From: a virus
IMG/VR virus record: IMGVR_UViG_3300021961_000207
Span: 1-41,869 of that record
Length of the DNA stretch: 41,869 nucleotides
Direction: 5' to 3' (one strand)
Position numbers and translations under genes: made by a program
Shown here: positions 6,907-14,771 of the stretch, in pieces
How the letters are laid out: each line of letters starts with the position of its first letter
Position numbering within the stretch: the first letter of the stretch is position 1
The notes under the pieces: model-generated
The model's database searches: none
What the model was told of the DNA's origin: nothing
The model's input: the letters and a program-made list of their open reading frames with translations, nothing else

Positions 6907-7682
6907 ATACAGAAATTTTACAGCAGCACGAACTTCTTAAGACAGCTTTAGAAGCTACTGATAACTATCTTTCAGTAAAAAAAGCTGCAATGGAAAAAGG
7001 CATGGCTACAAATACTATGCTTCATGATTTTAGTTATCATATGAGCAGAGCTCATGATGCTTTACAGACACTCGGTGTGTTAGATAAACATCAGCCATAT
7101 ATGCAAGTTCATACAGAAGATCTTCTCAAACTCCATGGGCATAAAGATTCAACCATTGCAGACTTACCTTACGCTCATGTACCTAAGGCTGATATGGGTG
7201 AGGTAGAAGAATCTAAGCTAGTAAGCTTTTCCAATTTTGTTTTAGATGAACAAGAAGATATTAATATTGATGAAATAGTAGAAAGTATCGAGTGGGAAGA
7301 TATTGTAGATCTTTACGACGACGAAGAGATTGTTGAGGAAGAATATTTAGAAGAAAGATTAACTGCACAGTCTCGTTTAAGAAAACGTCAATCGTTTAAA
7401 AGACAGAAACCTAAGCGAACAGTAGCTCGAAATATTAAATTACGTCGGGCATCTTCAACACAAGTATTAAAAAAGCGAGCTATTGTAGCAGCTAGAAATG
7501 CCGTATACAGAAGACTGCTTCGCGGGAGAGATAAAGCATCTTTATCTGCTGCAGAAAAAGATCGTATTGAACAGCAAGTTCAAAGAATGAAATATATGCA
7601 GAATACTATTGTAAATCGTATGCTGCCTAAGTTAAGATCGATCGAGCAAAAAAGACTGGCGGGATATAGATCTAAAAAATAA
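6903..7682 (+). CDS. acidic-to-basic structural or head-core protein, unknown
   Basis: 259 residues in three parts: a helical N-terminal domain (about 1-85), a strongly acidic middle (about 100-152, EEDINIDEIVESIEWEDIVD style), and a very basic C-terminal half from about 153 (LRKRQSFKRQKPKRTVARN, then helical Arg/Lys segments). This polarity is reminiscent of T4-like prohead core or internal proteins, and C-terminal regions of this style recur in marine T4-like phages. It overlaps the Dps gene by 4 bases and is followed by a lipoprotein gene. Function unknown; DNA contact is inferred from charge. Confidence 0.5.
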   Translation: MNTEILQQHELLKTALEATDNYLSVKKAAMEKGMATNTMLHDFSYHMSRAHDALQTLGVLDKHQPYMQVHTEDLLKLHGHKDSTIADLPYAHVPKADMGEVEESKLVSFSNFVLDEQEDINIDEIVESIEWEDIVDLYDDEEIVEEEYLEERLTAQSRLRKRQSFKRQKPKRTVARNIKLRRASSTQVLKKRAIVAARNAVYRRLLRGRDKASLSAAEKDRIEQQVQRMKYMQNTIVNRMLPKLRSIEQKRLAGYRSKK

Positions 7683-7683
7683 A

Positions 7684-8061
7684 ATGAAACGCTTTGTTCT
7701 TGGTTCATTGATAATACTAATGATTGGCTGTGCTTCGGTAAAAGCACCGCTAGATAAAGTAAAGTCTATGATTCCTAGAAAACATGATCCGGCAATGGTA
7801 GCTGGTTTTATAGATTTAGATGTTTCATTAGAAAAGATAGATTGTATAGATAAATCTAATTTTGAAGAAGCGGTAATGGACGCCCAATGGCTACACAGAT
7901 ACGCGTTATTTAAAAAAGATCCGCAGATAGAAAATACAGAAGCTATAATGGTAAACTTAGAAAAAGCTGAAACGGCATCAGAAGGTGCATGTAATCGCTG
8001 GCTGAATCTAAGTAAGACAAGAATGGATGTGCTTAGACAAGCCTGGAGTACAAGATGGTAG
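7684..8061 (+). CDS. small lipoprotein
   Basis: 125 residues. MKRFVLGSLIILMIGCAS is a lipoprotein signal peptide with lipobox IGCA, predicting cleavage before C16 and lipid attachment. The mature part is helical and charged with two further Cys. Outer- or inner-membrane anchoring in a Gram-negative host is expected. It could be an immunity or superinfection-exclusion lipoprotein or part of an envelope complex; it is not next to a spanin partner, and a better spanin pair lies at 14325-15042. The last 7 bases overlap the next gene. Confidence 0.6.
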   Translation: MKRFVLGSLIILMIGCASVKAPLDKVKSMIPRKHDPAMVAGFIDLDVSLEKIDCIDKSNFEEAVMDAQWLHRYALFKKDPQIENTEAIMVNLEKAETASEGACNRWLNLSKTRMDVLRQAWSTRW

Positions 8062-8285
8062 ATGAACTAACACCTTATTTGCAAGAAAAATCCATAAGAG
8101 GAGACCTTGCACGCGAGCTTCAAGGTATTCTTGACGACTATAAAGATGGCACTATAACTGTAAAAGAAAAAGAAGAGCTTGTAGAAGAAGTTTTTGCTAC
8201 TCTAGAAGCTAGTAAAAAAGCTAAAGACGAAGCAACTCGTAACTGGGCAGCGAAGGTAGTTAAATTAGCAATTAAAGTAGTATGA
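8055..8285 (+). CDS. small helical protein, unknown
   Basis: 76 residues, charged and predicted helical throughout (Glu/Lys-rich heptad-like stretch at about 33-60), with no Cys and no membrane segment. It overlaps the lipoprotein gene by 7 bases and the next gene by 4, so it is embedded in a tightly coupled run. The function cannot be inferred beyond co-expression with late genes. Confidence 0.5.
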   Translation: MVDELTPYLQEKSIRGDLARELQGILDDYKDGTITVKEKEELVEEVFATLEASKKAKDEATRNWAAKVVKLAIKVV

Positions 8286-8821
8286 AAAATTTAAAAACCC
8301 TAAGACAAGATTTACTAGAAGCAGTATGGGATCAGCCTAACCCTAAAAAAACCAAAGGGTCAATGTCGCCTGGACAAAAAGCAGAAGCAAAGCGCCGGGC
8401 TAAAGCTGCTGGAAGACCCTATCCCAACCTTGTGGATAATATGGCGGCAATGAAGGAAGAAGCGTGCTGTGAAGATTGTGAAGATGCCGAATATGGTTCA
8501 GTAGAAGATGTATTCGAGGTTACCGGGAATGAACAGTATGAAGATTGGGGCGAACCTGTAGAAGAAGCTTATTTGTTAGAAGGGGAAGAGAAAAGAAGAG
8601 TTAGTCTCGGTAAACCTTTCCTTACCCCAGGTGGTCCTAAAAAGCGAGCTGTTTATGTAAAGAACGAAAAAGGTAATGTTGTAAAAGTTAACTTCGGTGA
8701 TCCTAACATGACAATTAAAAAGAATATTCCTGCTAGAAGACGATCTTTTAGAGCTAGACATAATTGCGATAACCCTGGTCCAAGAACTAAAGCGAGATAC
8801 TGGTCTTGTCGTCAATGGTAA
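8282..8821 (+). CDS. possible internal head protein with acidic propeptide-like middle
   Basis: 179 residues. It starts MKNLKTLRQDLLEAVWDQ, where LLE followed by A fits both a T4 capsid-targeting peptide and a gp21 cleavage site. A basic segment follows (about 20-50), then an acidic Cys-containing middle (58-103), then LLE followed by G (about 98-101), a second match to the LxE/G rule, and a strongly basic C-terminus ending HNCDNPGPRTKARYWSCRQW. The C-terminal motif with paired Cys recurs in marine T4-like phage proteins. Proteolytic maturation is inference from motifs; no prohead protease gene is in this window. Confidence 0.5.
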   Translation: MKNLKTLRQDLLEAVWDQPNPKKTKGSMSPGQKAEAKRRAKAAGRPYPNLVDNMAAMKEEACCEDCEDAEYGSVEDVFEVTGNEQYEDWGEPVEEAYLLEGEEKRRVSLGKPFLTPGGPKKRAVYVKNEKGNVVKVNFGDPNMTIKKNIPARRRSFRARHNCDNPGPRTKARYWSCRQW

Positions 8822-8852
8822 TTTTAATTTAACTAAAATAAGGTATAACAAA

Positions 8853-9752
8853 ATGGATATGAAATCAATTTCCAAATCACTACAAAATGCAGCTCGCGAA
8901 GTTTTAGAAGGTAAGATTAAACACCCTAATCAGCAGAAGCTAGATGTTCACGAACCAGAAAAGGATGAACTCACATCAAAAGATTTTGAGATGCTTCGTA
9001 CCGGTAAAAAAGCTAAGATGAAAGAAGAAGTTGATATGGTAGAAGCCGTGTCAGCGGAGCTCAAAGCTAAGCGTCTACCTATGATTAAAGCAGCTGCTGA
9101 AAAGATTGCTAAGAAAAATAAAGAGCAAGAAAGACTAGCTAAGTCTGCAGCTAAGAAGCATATGTCTCAATCAGGTGCTACAAAAGGAATGGCATCTACA
9201 AAGAAAGATGATATCGAAGAAGCAGCTTCGGCAGAGTTGAAAGCTAAGCGTCTTCCTATGATTAAAGCTGCCGCAGAAAAGATCGCCAAGAAAAATAAAG
9301 AACAAGAAAGACTAGCTAAATCTGCAGCTAAGAAACACATGTCTCAGTCAGGGGCCACTAAAGGAATGGCTTCTACTAAAAAAGACGATATGGAAGAATC
9401 AGTACAATATAGCGAAAGCGTATTAGTAGTGAATAACTTCGAACCAAAAGATCGTTACTCCTTTTCCGAACATCTTCTTGCTGCAAAGCGGTTAGTAGGA
9501 GAGGAAGAAGCAATTAACATTGCTAATGAGTCTTATAATGTTCAGAACAATGCTTTTATTGAATTAGCTGCTTTAGAAGACGCTGTTGATCAGAAGATCG
9601 ACACCCTTGTAAACGAAGGTCACGAAGTTTCAGAGCCTAAATATAATACCGAAAGCGGTGATATCTACGTGGAGTATATCGTAAAAGATAAAGACTCCGG
9701 AAATCACTATAGATATATTCACTCCAGCAGCACGGTTTCTGCTGGGGAATAA
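8853..9752 (+). CDS. Lys/Ala-rich repeat protein, possible head-packaged polyprotein
   Basis: 299 residues. The N-terminus (MKSISKSLQNAAREVLE then G) resembles a capsid-targeting peptide. Residues 64-122 and 123-181 are two copies of a 59-residue basic helical unit that differ at only two residues. The rest (182-299) is a more acidic alpha/beta region. Each repeat carries a net charge of about +7. Junctions read xVE/A, IEE/A and MEE/S, close to the gp21 rule (I/L)xE before A, G or S. AAGG lies upstream of the ATG; a second ATG at 8859 is also possible. It is followed by a structural gene with a strong ribosome binding site. The function is unknown; packaging with DNA is inferred. Confidence 0.55.
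   Translation: MDMKSISKSLQNAAREVLEGKIKHPNQQKLDVHEPEKDELTSKDFEMLRTGKKAKMKEEVDMVEAVSAELKAKRLPMIKAAAEKIAKKNKEQERLAKSAAKKHMSQSGATKGMASTKKDDIEEAASAELKAKRLPMIKAAAEKIAKKNKEQERLAKSAAKKHMSQSGATKGMASTKKDDMEESVQYSESVLVVNNFEPKDRYSFSEHLLAAKRLVGEEEAINIANESYNVQNNAFIELAALEDAVDQKIDTLVNEGHEVSEPKYNTESGDIYVEYIVKDKDSGNHYRYIHSSSTVSAGE
9042..9395 (+). repeat. two tandem 177-bp coding repeats
   Basis: Copies at 9042-9218 and 9219-9395 abut exactly. By eye they differ at about 26 of 177 bases, but only two codons change the amino acid (V to A, I to M). The duplication is therefore old, or under strong protein-level constraint. Confidence 0.9.
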
Positions 9753-9767
9753 TTAAGGAGAAACTAA

Positions 9768-10562
9768 ATGTCTTCATGGGGTTATACAGATAATGTTGCT
9801 ATAGCCGGTACAGTGACACTGTATACAGCTAATGCTAATGTAGTAGGTTCCTCAACCTATTTTACTTCAAATGTAAAAGACGGAGACTACCTGCTTATTT
9901 CCGGTCGCAAATATCAAGTAAGCAATGTTGTATCTAATACAAACTTGTTCTTAACGAGAGCAGGGTTTTCAGCTGTCTCTGGAGCTACAGCATACCTTCA
10001 GCAAGGCCCTAAGTATGTTGGTGGTAACGTTACTGTTTACTCCGGTCGTGCTGGTAGAGAAAGCAATGTTTATAACATTGAAAACATCTACGGTGTAGAT
10101 TCTTCAGAAATGAAGACTTCTAGAGTATCTGCGCTTACAGCTAACGTTGCAGGTAACTACACAACTGCTGCAAAAGCCAATACTACAGCGACTATTTCAA
10201 CATCCGGTGCTTCACAGCCAACTGTAAATGCTACCGCTACTATTAATTATACTGGTGCCAACGTAACAAGCTTTACTATCACTAACGCCGGTGCAGGATA
10301 CACAGCTGAGGTTCAAGCTAACACCACAGTGACGATTGCTACAACTGGTGCCGCTGTTCCTACACAAAACGCTACAGCTGATATTTCGTTTACCTCCGGT
10401 ACAGGTGTATCAAATGCCTCTCATACAGGTTGGACACACTTTACAACCTATATAGATGCTAATGGTTCAGTTCGTAAGAAGTCAGAAGTACTAGTTGCAA
10501 TGTCTAAGAACTTTACAGCTGGTACTGCAGGTGACTTTGAAGATACTGTTTTCCCTGACTAA
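9768..10562 (+). CDS. virion structural protein (beta-rich, Thr/Ala/Asn)
   Basis: 264 residues, almost no Cys, dominated by Thr, Ala, Asn, Ser and Gly in alternating strands, typical of tail, whisker or decoration proteins. The N-terminal 95 residues (SSWGYTDNVAIAGTVTLYTA) resemble structural proteins of marine T4-like phages. Between about 135 and 215 there are two related segments, each with TTATI or TTVTI followed by a Gly-Ala turn and NATA, suggesting an internal duplication. AAGGAG eight bases before the ATG is the strongest ribosome binding site in this region, consistent with an abundant virion protein. Exact location in the particle is unknown. Confidence 0.6.
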   Translation: MSSWGYTDNVAIAGTVTLYTANANVVGSSTYFTSNVKDGDYLLISGRKYQVSNVVSNTNLFLTRAGFSAVSGATAYLQQGPKYVGGNVTVYSGRAGRESNVYNIENIYGVDSSEMKTSRVSALTANVAGNYTTAAKANTTATISTSGASQPTVNATATINYTGANVTSFTITNAGAGYTAEVQANTTVTIATTGAAVPTQNATADISFTSGTGVSNASHTGWTHFTTYIDANGSVRKKSEVLVAMSKNFTAGTAGDFEDTVFPD

Positions 10563-10575
10563 TACGGTATTATAG

Positions 10576-11013
10576 ATGAGTAAGTTAAGTGAACTAACCG
10601 CTGCGTCCAACGTTGGACGCAGCGATTTACTGTATGTTGTACAGGCTAATTCTTCGAAGAAAGCGAATGCGTCTGTATTGTTTGAAAACCTGTTTGATCC
10701 TGTTTTGAAAGGTAATGTTTCTCTTGACTCTACAGTTCAGCTTCTTGCCTCTCCTGGTATTATAGATCTTACTAAACCAGTTACACATCTTACTGTTTCA
10801 GCAGCTAATGGTACGATAACTATTCCAAATGCTACTAAGACAAATCAAATTAAAATCATTACTATGATCTCTGCAGCTGGTGGAACCTACACCATCTCAT
10901 CTAATATTGCAGCTGGTGCTAACGTATCTTTTAACGCAGTAGGTGATACTGCCACGCTATTATATACTAATAGTAAATGGTTCGTTATAGGGGGAACCGC
11001 AAGTATTACTTAA
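10576..11013 (+). CDS. small virion decoration-type protein
   Basis: 145 residues. After a short helical start (MSKLSELTAASNVGRSDLLY) the sequence is strand-rich with Gly/Thr/Asn, ending with a beta-sandwich-like pattern (ATLLYTNSKWFVIGGTASIT). This layout is common in phage fibre-tip or capsid decoration proteins. It follows the previous structural gene by 13 bases. A 26-bp perfect palindrome covers codons 9-16. No specific T4 counterpart recognised. Confidence 0.55.
   Translation: MSKLSELTAASNVGRSDLLYVVQANSSKKANASVLFENLFDPVLKGNVSLDSTVQLLASPGIIDLTKPVTHLTVSAANGTITIPNATKTNQIKIITMISAAGGTYTISSNIAAGANVSFNAVGDTATLLYTNSKWFVIGGTASIT
10599..10624. repeat. 26-bp perfect palindrome inside a structural gene
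   Basis: CGCTGCGTCCAAC at 10599-10611 is followed directly by its exact reverse complement to 10624, with no spacer. It is locally GC-rich in an AT-rich genome. It can form a cruciform in DNA or a long hairpin early in the mRNA of the gene starting at 10576. Confidence 0.9.
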
Positions 11014-11015
11014 TT

Positions 11016-11396
11016 ATGAATCGTGAACTCACTGAAGAAAATTTTGTTCTATATGCAATGAAGTATTATGATAATCCTACATGCAAAGGTACATCCGAAT
11101 TTATAGACGATTTAAAGCGATTTAGATATTTAAAGCGCTTATTTAGAAAGTATGATGCAGGTGATGAGCTTAAAGAAAGATTAATTATAAATCATATTGT
11201 TGTTCTTTATAATTTGTTCGGTGTTGATGCAGCTACTAGAATGTTATTCTTTAAGATAGAAAAAAAATTCTGGACTCAGCTTAAAACCTTTTTAGTATTT
11301 TTAAATTATATGCCAATAGGTTTAGTAATATATGATACCCCTGGGTATGACATACCTATAGATCAAAATATTCTGGAAAAACTTTCTAAACTATAA
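11016..11396 (+). CDS. conserved T4-like phage protein, unknown
   Basis: 126 residues, beginning MNRELTEENFVLYAMKYYDN. Helical and basic, with ATRMLFFKIEKKFW and TFLVFLNYMP as likely conserved blocks. Proteins of this type occur in marine T4-like phages beside structural genes, without a function I can name. The ATG at 11016 is chosen over an in-frame ATG at 10977 that lies inside the previous gene, because this N-terminus matches the family as I recall it. The stop overlaps the next ATG by 1 base (TAATG). Confidence 0.65.
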   Translation: MNRELTEENFVLYAMKYYDNPTCKGTSEFIDDLKRFRYLKRLFRKYDAGDELKERLIINHIVVLYNLFGVDAATRMLFFKIEKKFWTQLKTFLVFLNYMPIGLVIYDTPGYDIPIDQNILEKLSKL

Positions 11397-11923
11397 TGGC
11401 TACTAAATTCATAGACTCTCTTATTGCTTACCGCATTCTTCGAATGCTAGTTACGCCATTTGAAGAAACTGATGCTTATCGTTTAGGGATTATAGATAAA
11501 AAAGGTCATGAACTCAAAAAGATGAGTTCACTTAATACAATTCAAGAAAGAGAATCATATACCCTTCTTCATAGAATGGTATATCGTCTGAAAAAAATAA
11601 TAGAAAAAGTACCTCTAGAAAATAAAAAGCTTCTATCTTTTGCTGCTGCTTTATCTCTAATAAAAGAACACCTAGAAGATAAGACTGAAGTTATTGATTT
11701 AGAGGCCAGATTTTTTGATAGACAAAACCAAAATTTATCTGAAGAATTAAATTTCGTAACAGAAACTATAAATAATAAACGATTTCTGACATTTAAATAC
11801 TTTATAGAAGAAGTACCAGCTAACAATGCATCTGCAACACCAGGTATTGCAGGTTTTACTCCTGAGACATTAGGAGTTAAAAAGAAGAAAATTAAAATAG
11901 TGAAGCGGAGAGGACAATCATGA
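11396..11923 (+). CDS. conserved T4-like phage protein, unknown
   Basis: 175 residues. FIDSLIAYRILRMLVTPFEE then TDAYRLGIIDKKGHELKK near the N-terminus, and TLLHRMVYRLKKIIEKVP, are the recognisable conserved blocks in marine T4-like phages. A helical middle precedes a linker (about 141-160) and a very basic tail (KKKKIKIVKRRGQS). The function is not known to me. A neck, head or assembly role is possible from the neighbourhood only. It is coupled to both neighbours by 1-4 base overlaps. Confidence 0.6.
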   Translation: MATKFIDSLIAYRILRMLVTPFEETDAYRLGIIDKKGHELKKMSSLNTIQERESYTLLHRMVYRLKKIIEKVPLENKKLLSFAAALSLIKEHLEDKTEVIDLEARFFDRQNQNLSEELNFVTETINNKRFLTFKYFIEEVPANNASATPGIAGFTPETLGVKKKKIKIVKRRGQS

Positions 11924-12153
11924 TTGGTATGTTATTAAAATTCTTAATAGGGAGTAAACCGGAACCACCAGCAAAATGTTCAGCTGAAGAATCTCCTTTA
12001 CCAATTATCCCAGAAGTGCCAGAACCTATAACTACTACTCACGAATCTACATTTCGTTTAGATGATACACCTCTTATTAGAATAAACGAACCCGTATTAC
12101 AGCCCATCGATATTAAGAAACCCCGTAAGCCAAGAAAGAACAAGAAAAAATAG
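11920..12153 (+). CDS. small Pro-rich protein with hydrophobic start, unknown
   Basis: 77 residues: a short hydrophobic start (MIGMLLKFLIGS), a Pro/Glu-rich middle, and a highly basic C-terminus (KKPRKPRKNKKK). Likely unstructured. It overlaps the preceding gene by 4 bases. The hydrophobic start is too short for a confident membrane segment. Confidence 0.45.
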   Translation: MIGMLLKFLIGSKPEPPAKCSAEESPLPIIPEVPEPITTTHESTFRLDDTPLIRINEPVLQPIDIKKPRKPRKNKKK

Positions 12154-12164
12154 TGGAAGCGTCG

Positions 12165-12530
12165 ATGTCAACAAGAAATGCTAAAGAGTCTACTCTGTCG
12201 AGAGTCTCAGTTTTAGAATCTCAAGTAGATAATATAACTTCCAATGTAACTAAATTAGAGCAAAAAGTAGACTCTAGTTACGCAGTTCTACATCACCGTA
12301 TTAGTGAGCTACGAGATGATTTCAGGTTGGAATTAGATAATAAGCACGAGAAGTTAATACAAAAATTAGATGAGCAGACTGCTTCAAGTACGGCTCAGCA
12401 CAAAGTTATTCACGATCAGATCGAAGAGCTAAATCGGTGGAAATGGATGCTGGTCGGGGGAGCTACCGTAACAGCAGCTGTTTTAGGTTATGTATTTGCT
12501 CTGGTAGATTTTTCCGTTTTATTACAATAG
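12165..12530 (+). CDS. coiled-coil protein with C-terminal membrane anchor (XhlA-like layout)
   Basis: 121 residues from ATG 12165. A heptad pattern runs over about residues 12-85 (SRVSVLESQVDNITSNVTKL onward), followed by RWKWMLVGGATVTAAVLGYV and a second hydrophobic stretch at the C-terminus. This coiled coil plus tail anchor is the layout of XhlA/haemolysin-type lysis accessory proteins, but no specific motif proves it. GGAAG before ATG 12165 favours this start; an upstream GTG at 12153 that overlaps the previous stop would add four residues. It is the last gene before the primase promoter. Confidence 0.5.
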   Translation: MSTRNAKESTLSRVSVLESQVDNITSNVTKLEQKVDSSYAVLHHRISELRDDFRLELDNKHEKLIQKLDEQTASSTAQHKVIHDQIEELNRWKWMLVGGATVTAAVLGYVFALVDFSVLLQ

Positions 12531-12533
12531 TAG

Positions 12534-12562
12534 TTGATTATTAGCATACAGTAGCATACAAT
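12534..12562 (+). promoter_or_regulatory. sigma70-type promoter with 10-bp direct repeats (primase)
   Basis: TTGATT (12534-12539), 17 bases, TACAAT (12557-12562). The decamers TAGCATACAG (12542-12551) and TAGCATACAA (12552-12561) are direct repeats spaced one helical turn, filling the spacer and -10 region. The 30 bases at 12533-12562 match 23 of 30 bases upstream of gp32 (26882-26911) without gaps. Confidence 0.65.
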
Positions 12563-12581
12563 ACACTTATAGGAGTGTATG

Positions 12582-13613
12582 ATGTCATTGTATCTTGATC
12601 AGAAGTATCTTTCTCTAATAAGTAACCGACTTCCTCTATTCAAGAAGAAGTCTGATAATCTTTATAATTGTAGATGTGTTATATGCGGGGATTCTCTTAA
12701 GAATGTACGCAAAGCACGCGGTTACTTCTTTAATAAGAAAAACGATCTCAGATATAAATGTCATAATTGCGATTGCAGTATGGCGTTTAGTACCTTCTTA
12801 AAACAACTTGACTCTCAGCTTTATTCTCAATACGTTGTAGAGAAATATTCGGAAGGTAAAACCGTTAATACTCAAGCTAATAATATAAGTGCTGTTTTTG
12901 CTCAACCTGTATTTACTCAACCTAAACCAGATTCACTTCTTGACTCATTATTAGAACGATTAGATAGACTACCCGATGATCACGAAGCGATTCAGTACTG
13001 TAAAGAAAGAAAAATACCTGAGGGTCGTTATCAAGACATCTACTTCATACCTAATATAAAAGATATTGTACAGCTTAATAGTAAATATAAAGAAAGTATT
13101 GTAGGGGAAGAGCCTCGGTTAGTATTTCCGTTTTATAATGAGCAATTACAACTCTCAGGAGTAACCTGCAGAGCTATTAGAGGTGAAGCTTTACGTTACA
13201 TAACAATTAAAATTAAAGAAGATGACCCGTTAATATTTAACTTAAATAAAGTAAATAAGAATAAGACCGTATATTGCGTTGAAGGCCCTATTGATAGCTT
13301 GTTTTTGGATAATGCAATTGCAGCTAACGGAACTTCTTTTGATAAAGTAGGCAGCTTAGGTATAAGTAAAGATAAACTAGTGCTTGTGTTCGATAATCAG
13401 CCTAGAAATAAAGAAGTATGTGCTATCATTAAAAAAAATATAGATAAAGGTTTTAGTGTTGTAATCTGGCCGCAAACATTAGAACAAAAAGATATAAATC
13501 AGATGATACAAGCAGATAAAAATATTTTTAATATTATTAAAAACAATACATTTAGTGGTCTTACTGCACAAGCGAGGTTTATAGCATGGAAACGTTGCAT
13601 GAATACAATGTAG
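12582..13613 (+). CDS. 61: DNA primase, gp61-like
   Basis: 343 residues, close to T4 gp61 (342). An N-terminal zinc-binding domain has CxCxxC (residues 30-35) and CHNC (60-63). The TOPRIM core shows VYCVEGPIDSLFL (acidic EGxxD) and LVLVFDNQP (DxD-like). Gp61 makes short RNA primers for lagging-strand synthesis with the gp41 helicase. The second of two consecutive ATGs is chosen since AGGAG is 6 bases before it but only 3 from the first. It has its own sigma70-type promoter and overlaps thyX by 28 bases. Confidence 0.9.
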   Translation: MSLYLDQKYLSLISNRLPLFKKKSDNLYNCRCVICGDSLKNVRKARGYFFNKKNDLRYKCHNCDCSMAFSTFLKQLDSQLYSQYVVEKYSEGKTVNTQANNISAVFAQPVFTQPKPDSLLDSLLERLDRLPDDHEAIQYCKERKIPEGRYQDIYFIPNIKDIVQLNSKYKESIVGEEPRLVFPFYNEQLQLSGVTCRAIRGEALRYITIKIKEDDPLIFNLNKVNKNKTVYCVEGPIDSLFLDNAIAANGTSFDKVGSLGISKDKLVLVFDNQPRNKEVCAIIKKNIDKGFSVVIWPQTLEQKDINQMIQADKNIFNIIKNNTFSGLTAQARFIAWKRCMNTM

Positions 13614-14314
13614 GAGGTCTTAAGCTAAGCGAAGAGATTCAGAAAGTTAGACTTATTTCGCATTCTACCCCAGTACGAGATATAGCGGAAATAAAGGATT
13701 TAGAGTTACTAGTTGCATTCTGCGCAAGAGTTTCTAACCCTCAAAACCAGTATAATGTACAAACATCAGATAAATTAATTAAATATCTTATCGAACATCA
13801 ACACTGGTCTCCACTTGAGATGGTATCTGCGTGTATGGAAATTACCACCACAAGAGATATTGCAAGACAGATTCTTCGTCATAGATCGTTTTCGTTTCAA
13901 GAGTTTAGTCAGCGCTATGCTAACCCAGTAGACAATTTAAATTTTGTTATTAGAAAAGCTAGATTACAGGATAATAAGAATAGACAAAATAGTCTTCAGC
14001 TGGGTGATAGTCAGGAAGAAAAAAATTTAGAAGCTCAATGGTATGCAAAGCAGCAGTTAGTTATTCATGAAGCTAAGATGGCATATAACTGGGCTATTAG
14101 CAATGGTATAGCTAAAGAGCAAGCTCGAGCAGTTCTACCTGAAGGTAATACGGTATCTAAACTCTATATGAACGGTACCTTGAGATCTTGGATACACTAT
14201 ATACAATTACGAGCTGCTCATGGCACTCAGCTGGAGCATATTATGATTGCTAGAGAATGTGCATATGCTATTCATAGAATTTTCCCAATGATAGATACCC
14301 TAGTAGATCTATAA
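13586..14314 (+). CDS. thyX: flavin-dependent thymidylate synthase ThyX
   Basis: 242 residues. The ThyX signature RHRxxSxQExSxR is complete as RHRSFSFQEFSQR (98-110). The C-terminal helical region contains RAVLPEGNTVSKLYMNGTLRS, typical of the family. It methylates dUMP to dTMP using methylene-tetrahydrofolate, FAD and NADPH. T4 itself uses ThyA; ThyX is usual in marine T4-like phages. The start lies within the primase gene behind a GAGG at good spacing. It works with dCMP deaminase and ribonucleotide reductase downstream to raise dTTP for an AT-rich genome. Confidence 0.93.
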   Translation: METLHEYNVGGLKLSEEIQKVRLISHSTPVRDIAEIKDLELLVAFCARVSNPQNQYNVQTSDKLIKYLIEHQHWSPLEMVSACMEITTTRDIARQILRHRSFSFQEFSQRYANPVDNLNFVIRKARLQDNKNRQNSLQLGDSQEEKNLEAQWYAKQQLVIHEAKMAYNWAISNGIAKEQARAVLPEGNTVSKLYMNGTLRSWIHYIQLRAAHGTQLEHIMIARECAYAIHRIFPMIDTLVDL

Positions 14315-14317
14315 ATA
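14310..14317 (+). promoter_or_regulatory. T4-type late promoter box (consensus)
   Basis: TATAAATA, an exact match to the T4 late consensus, at the end of thyX. It ends 8 bases before the ATG at 14325, so the transcript would start almost at that codon. It would place the spanin-like pair under late control within an otherwise early/middle region. Confidence 0.6.
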
Positions 14318-14324
14318 CCTCAGT

Positions 14325-14771
14325 ATGTGGATTCTAAATTTCTTACCCGATATAGCATTTCATATTATAACCTTCGCTGGTGTTGTCGGGTTATTTACTT
14401 CCTATTTTCTAGGTATTTTTCCGTTATTAAATCAATATAAATTACCAATACAAATAGCATCTATATGCTTATTAGTAGCTGGTATTTACTTTGAAGGTAT
14501 GATTGCTAATGAAGCTGGTTGGCAAACAAAAGTAAAGCAGATGGAAGCTAAGGCTTTGATTGCTGAAGCTAAAGCAAAGAACGCAAATACGCAAATTGAA
14601 ATACAATATGTAGACCGTGTCCAAACGGTGACTGATGTTCAGTATGTTGTTCAAGAGCGAATTCGAGAAGTTGAAAAACTTATCGATAAAGAGTGTAAGA
14701 TTACTCCAGAAGCTCTTGATATTCTAAACACAGCAGCCGATAATAGGATACAAGAGGATGGTAGTCAATAA
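14325..14771 (+). CDS. inner-membrane spanin-like protein
   Basis: 148 residues. Two hydrophobic segments (about 8-30 and 41-60) are followed by a long charged helix (68-125, MEAKALIAEAKAKNANTQIE style) with coiled-coil character. This resembles Rz-type i-spanins, though two membrane segments instead of one is unusual. The next gene is a small lipoprotein starting inside this one, the classic overlapping spanin layout. With the o-spanin it would fuse the inner and outer membranes at lysis of a Gram-negative host. There is no ribosome binding site; a late box lies 8 bases upstream. Confidence 0.6.
   Translation: MWILNFLPDIAFHIITFAGVVGLFTSYFLGIFPLLNQYKLPIQIASICLLVAGIYFEGMIANEAGWQTKVKQMEAKALIAEAKAKNANTQIEIQYVDRVQTVTDVQYVVQERIREVEKLIDKECKITPEALDILNTAADNRIQEDGSQ

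Noticed and set aside
9042-9395. CRISPR-like or noncoding repeat
   Set aside because: Only two long coding copies without spacers; the changes are almost all silent, so it is a protein repeat.
10977-11015. Earlier ATG for the gene at 11016
   Set aside because: It lies inside the preceding structural gene, and the MNRELTEENF start fits the family better.
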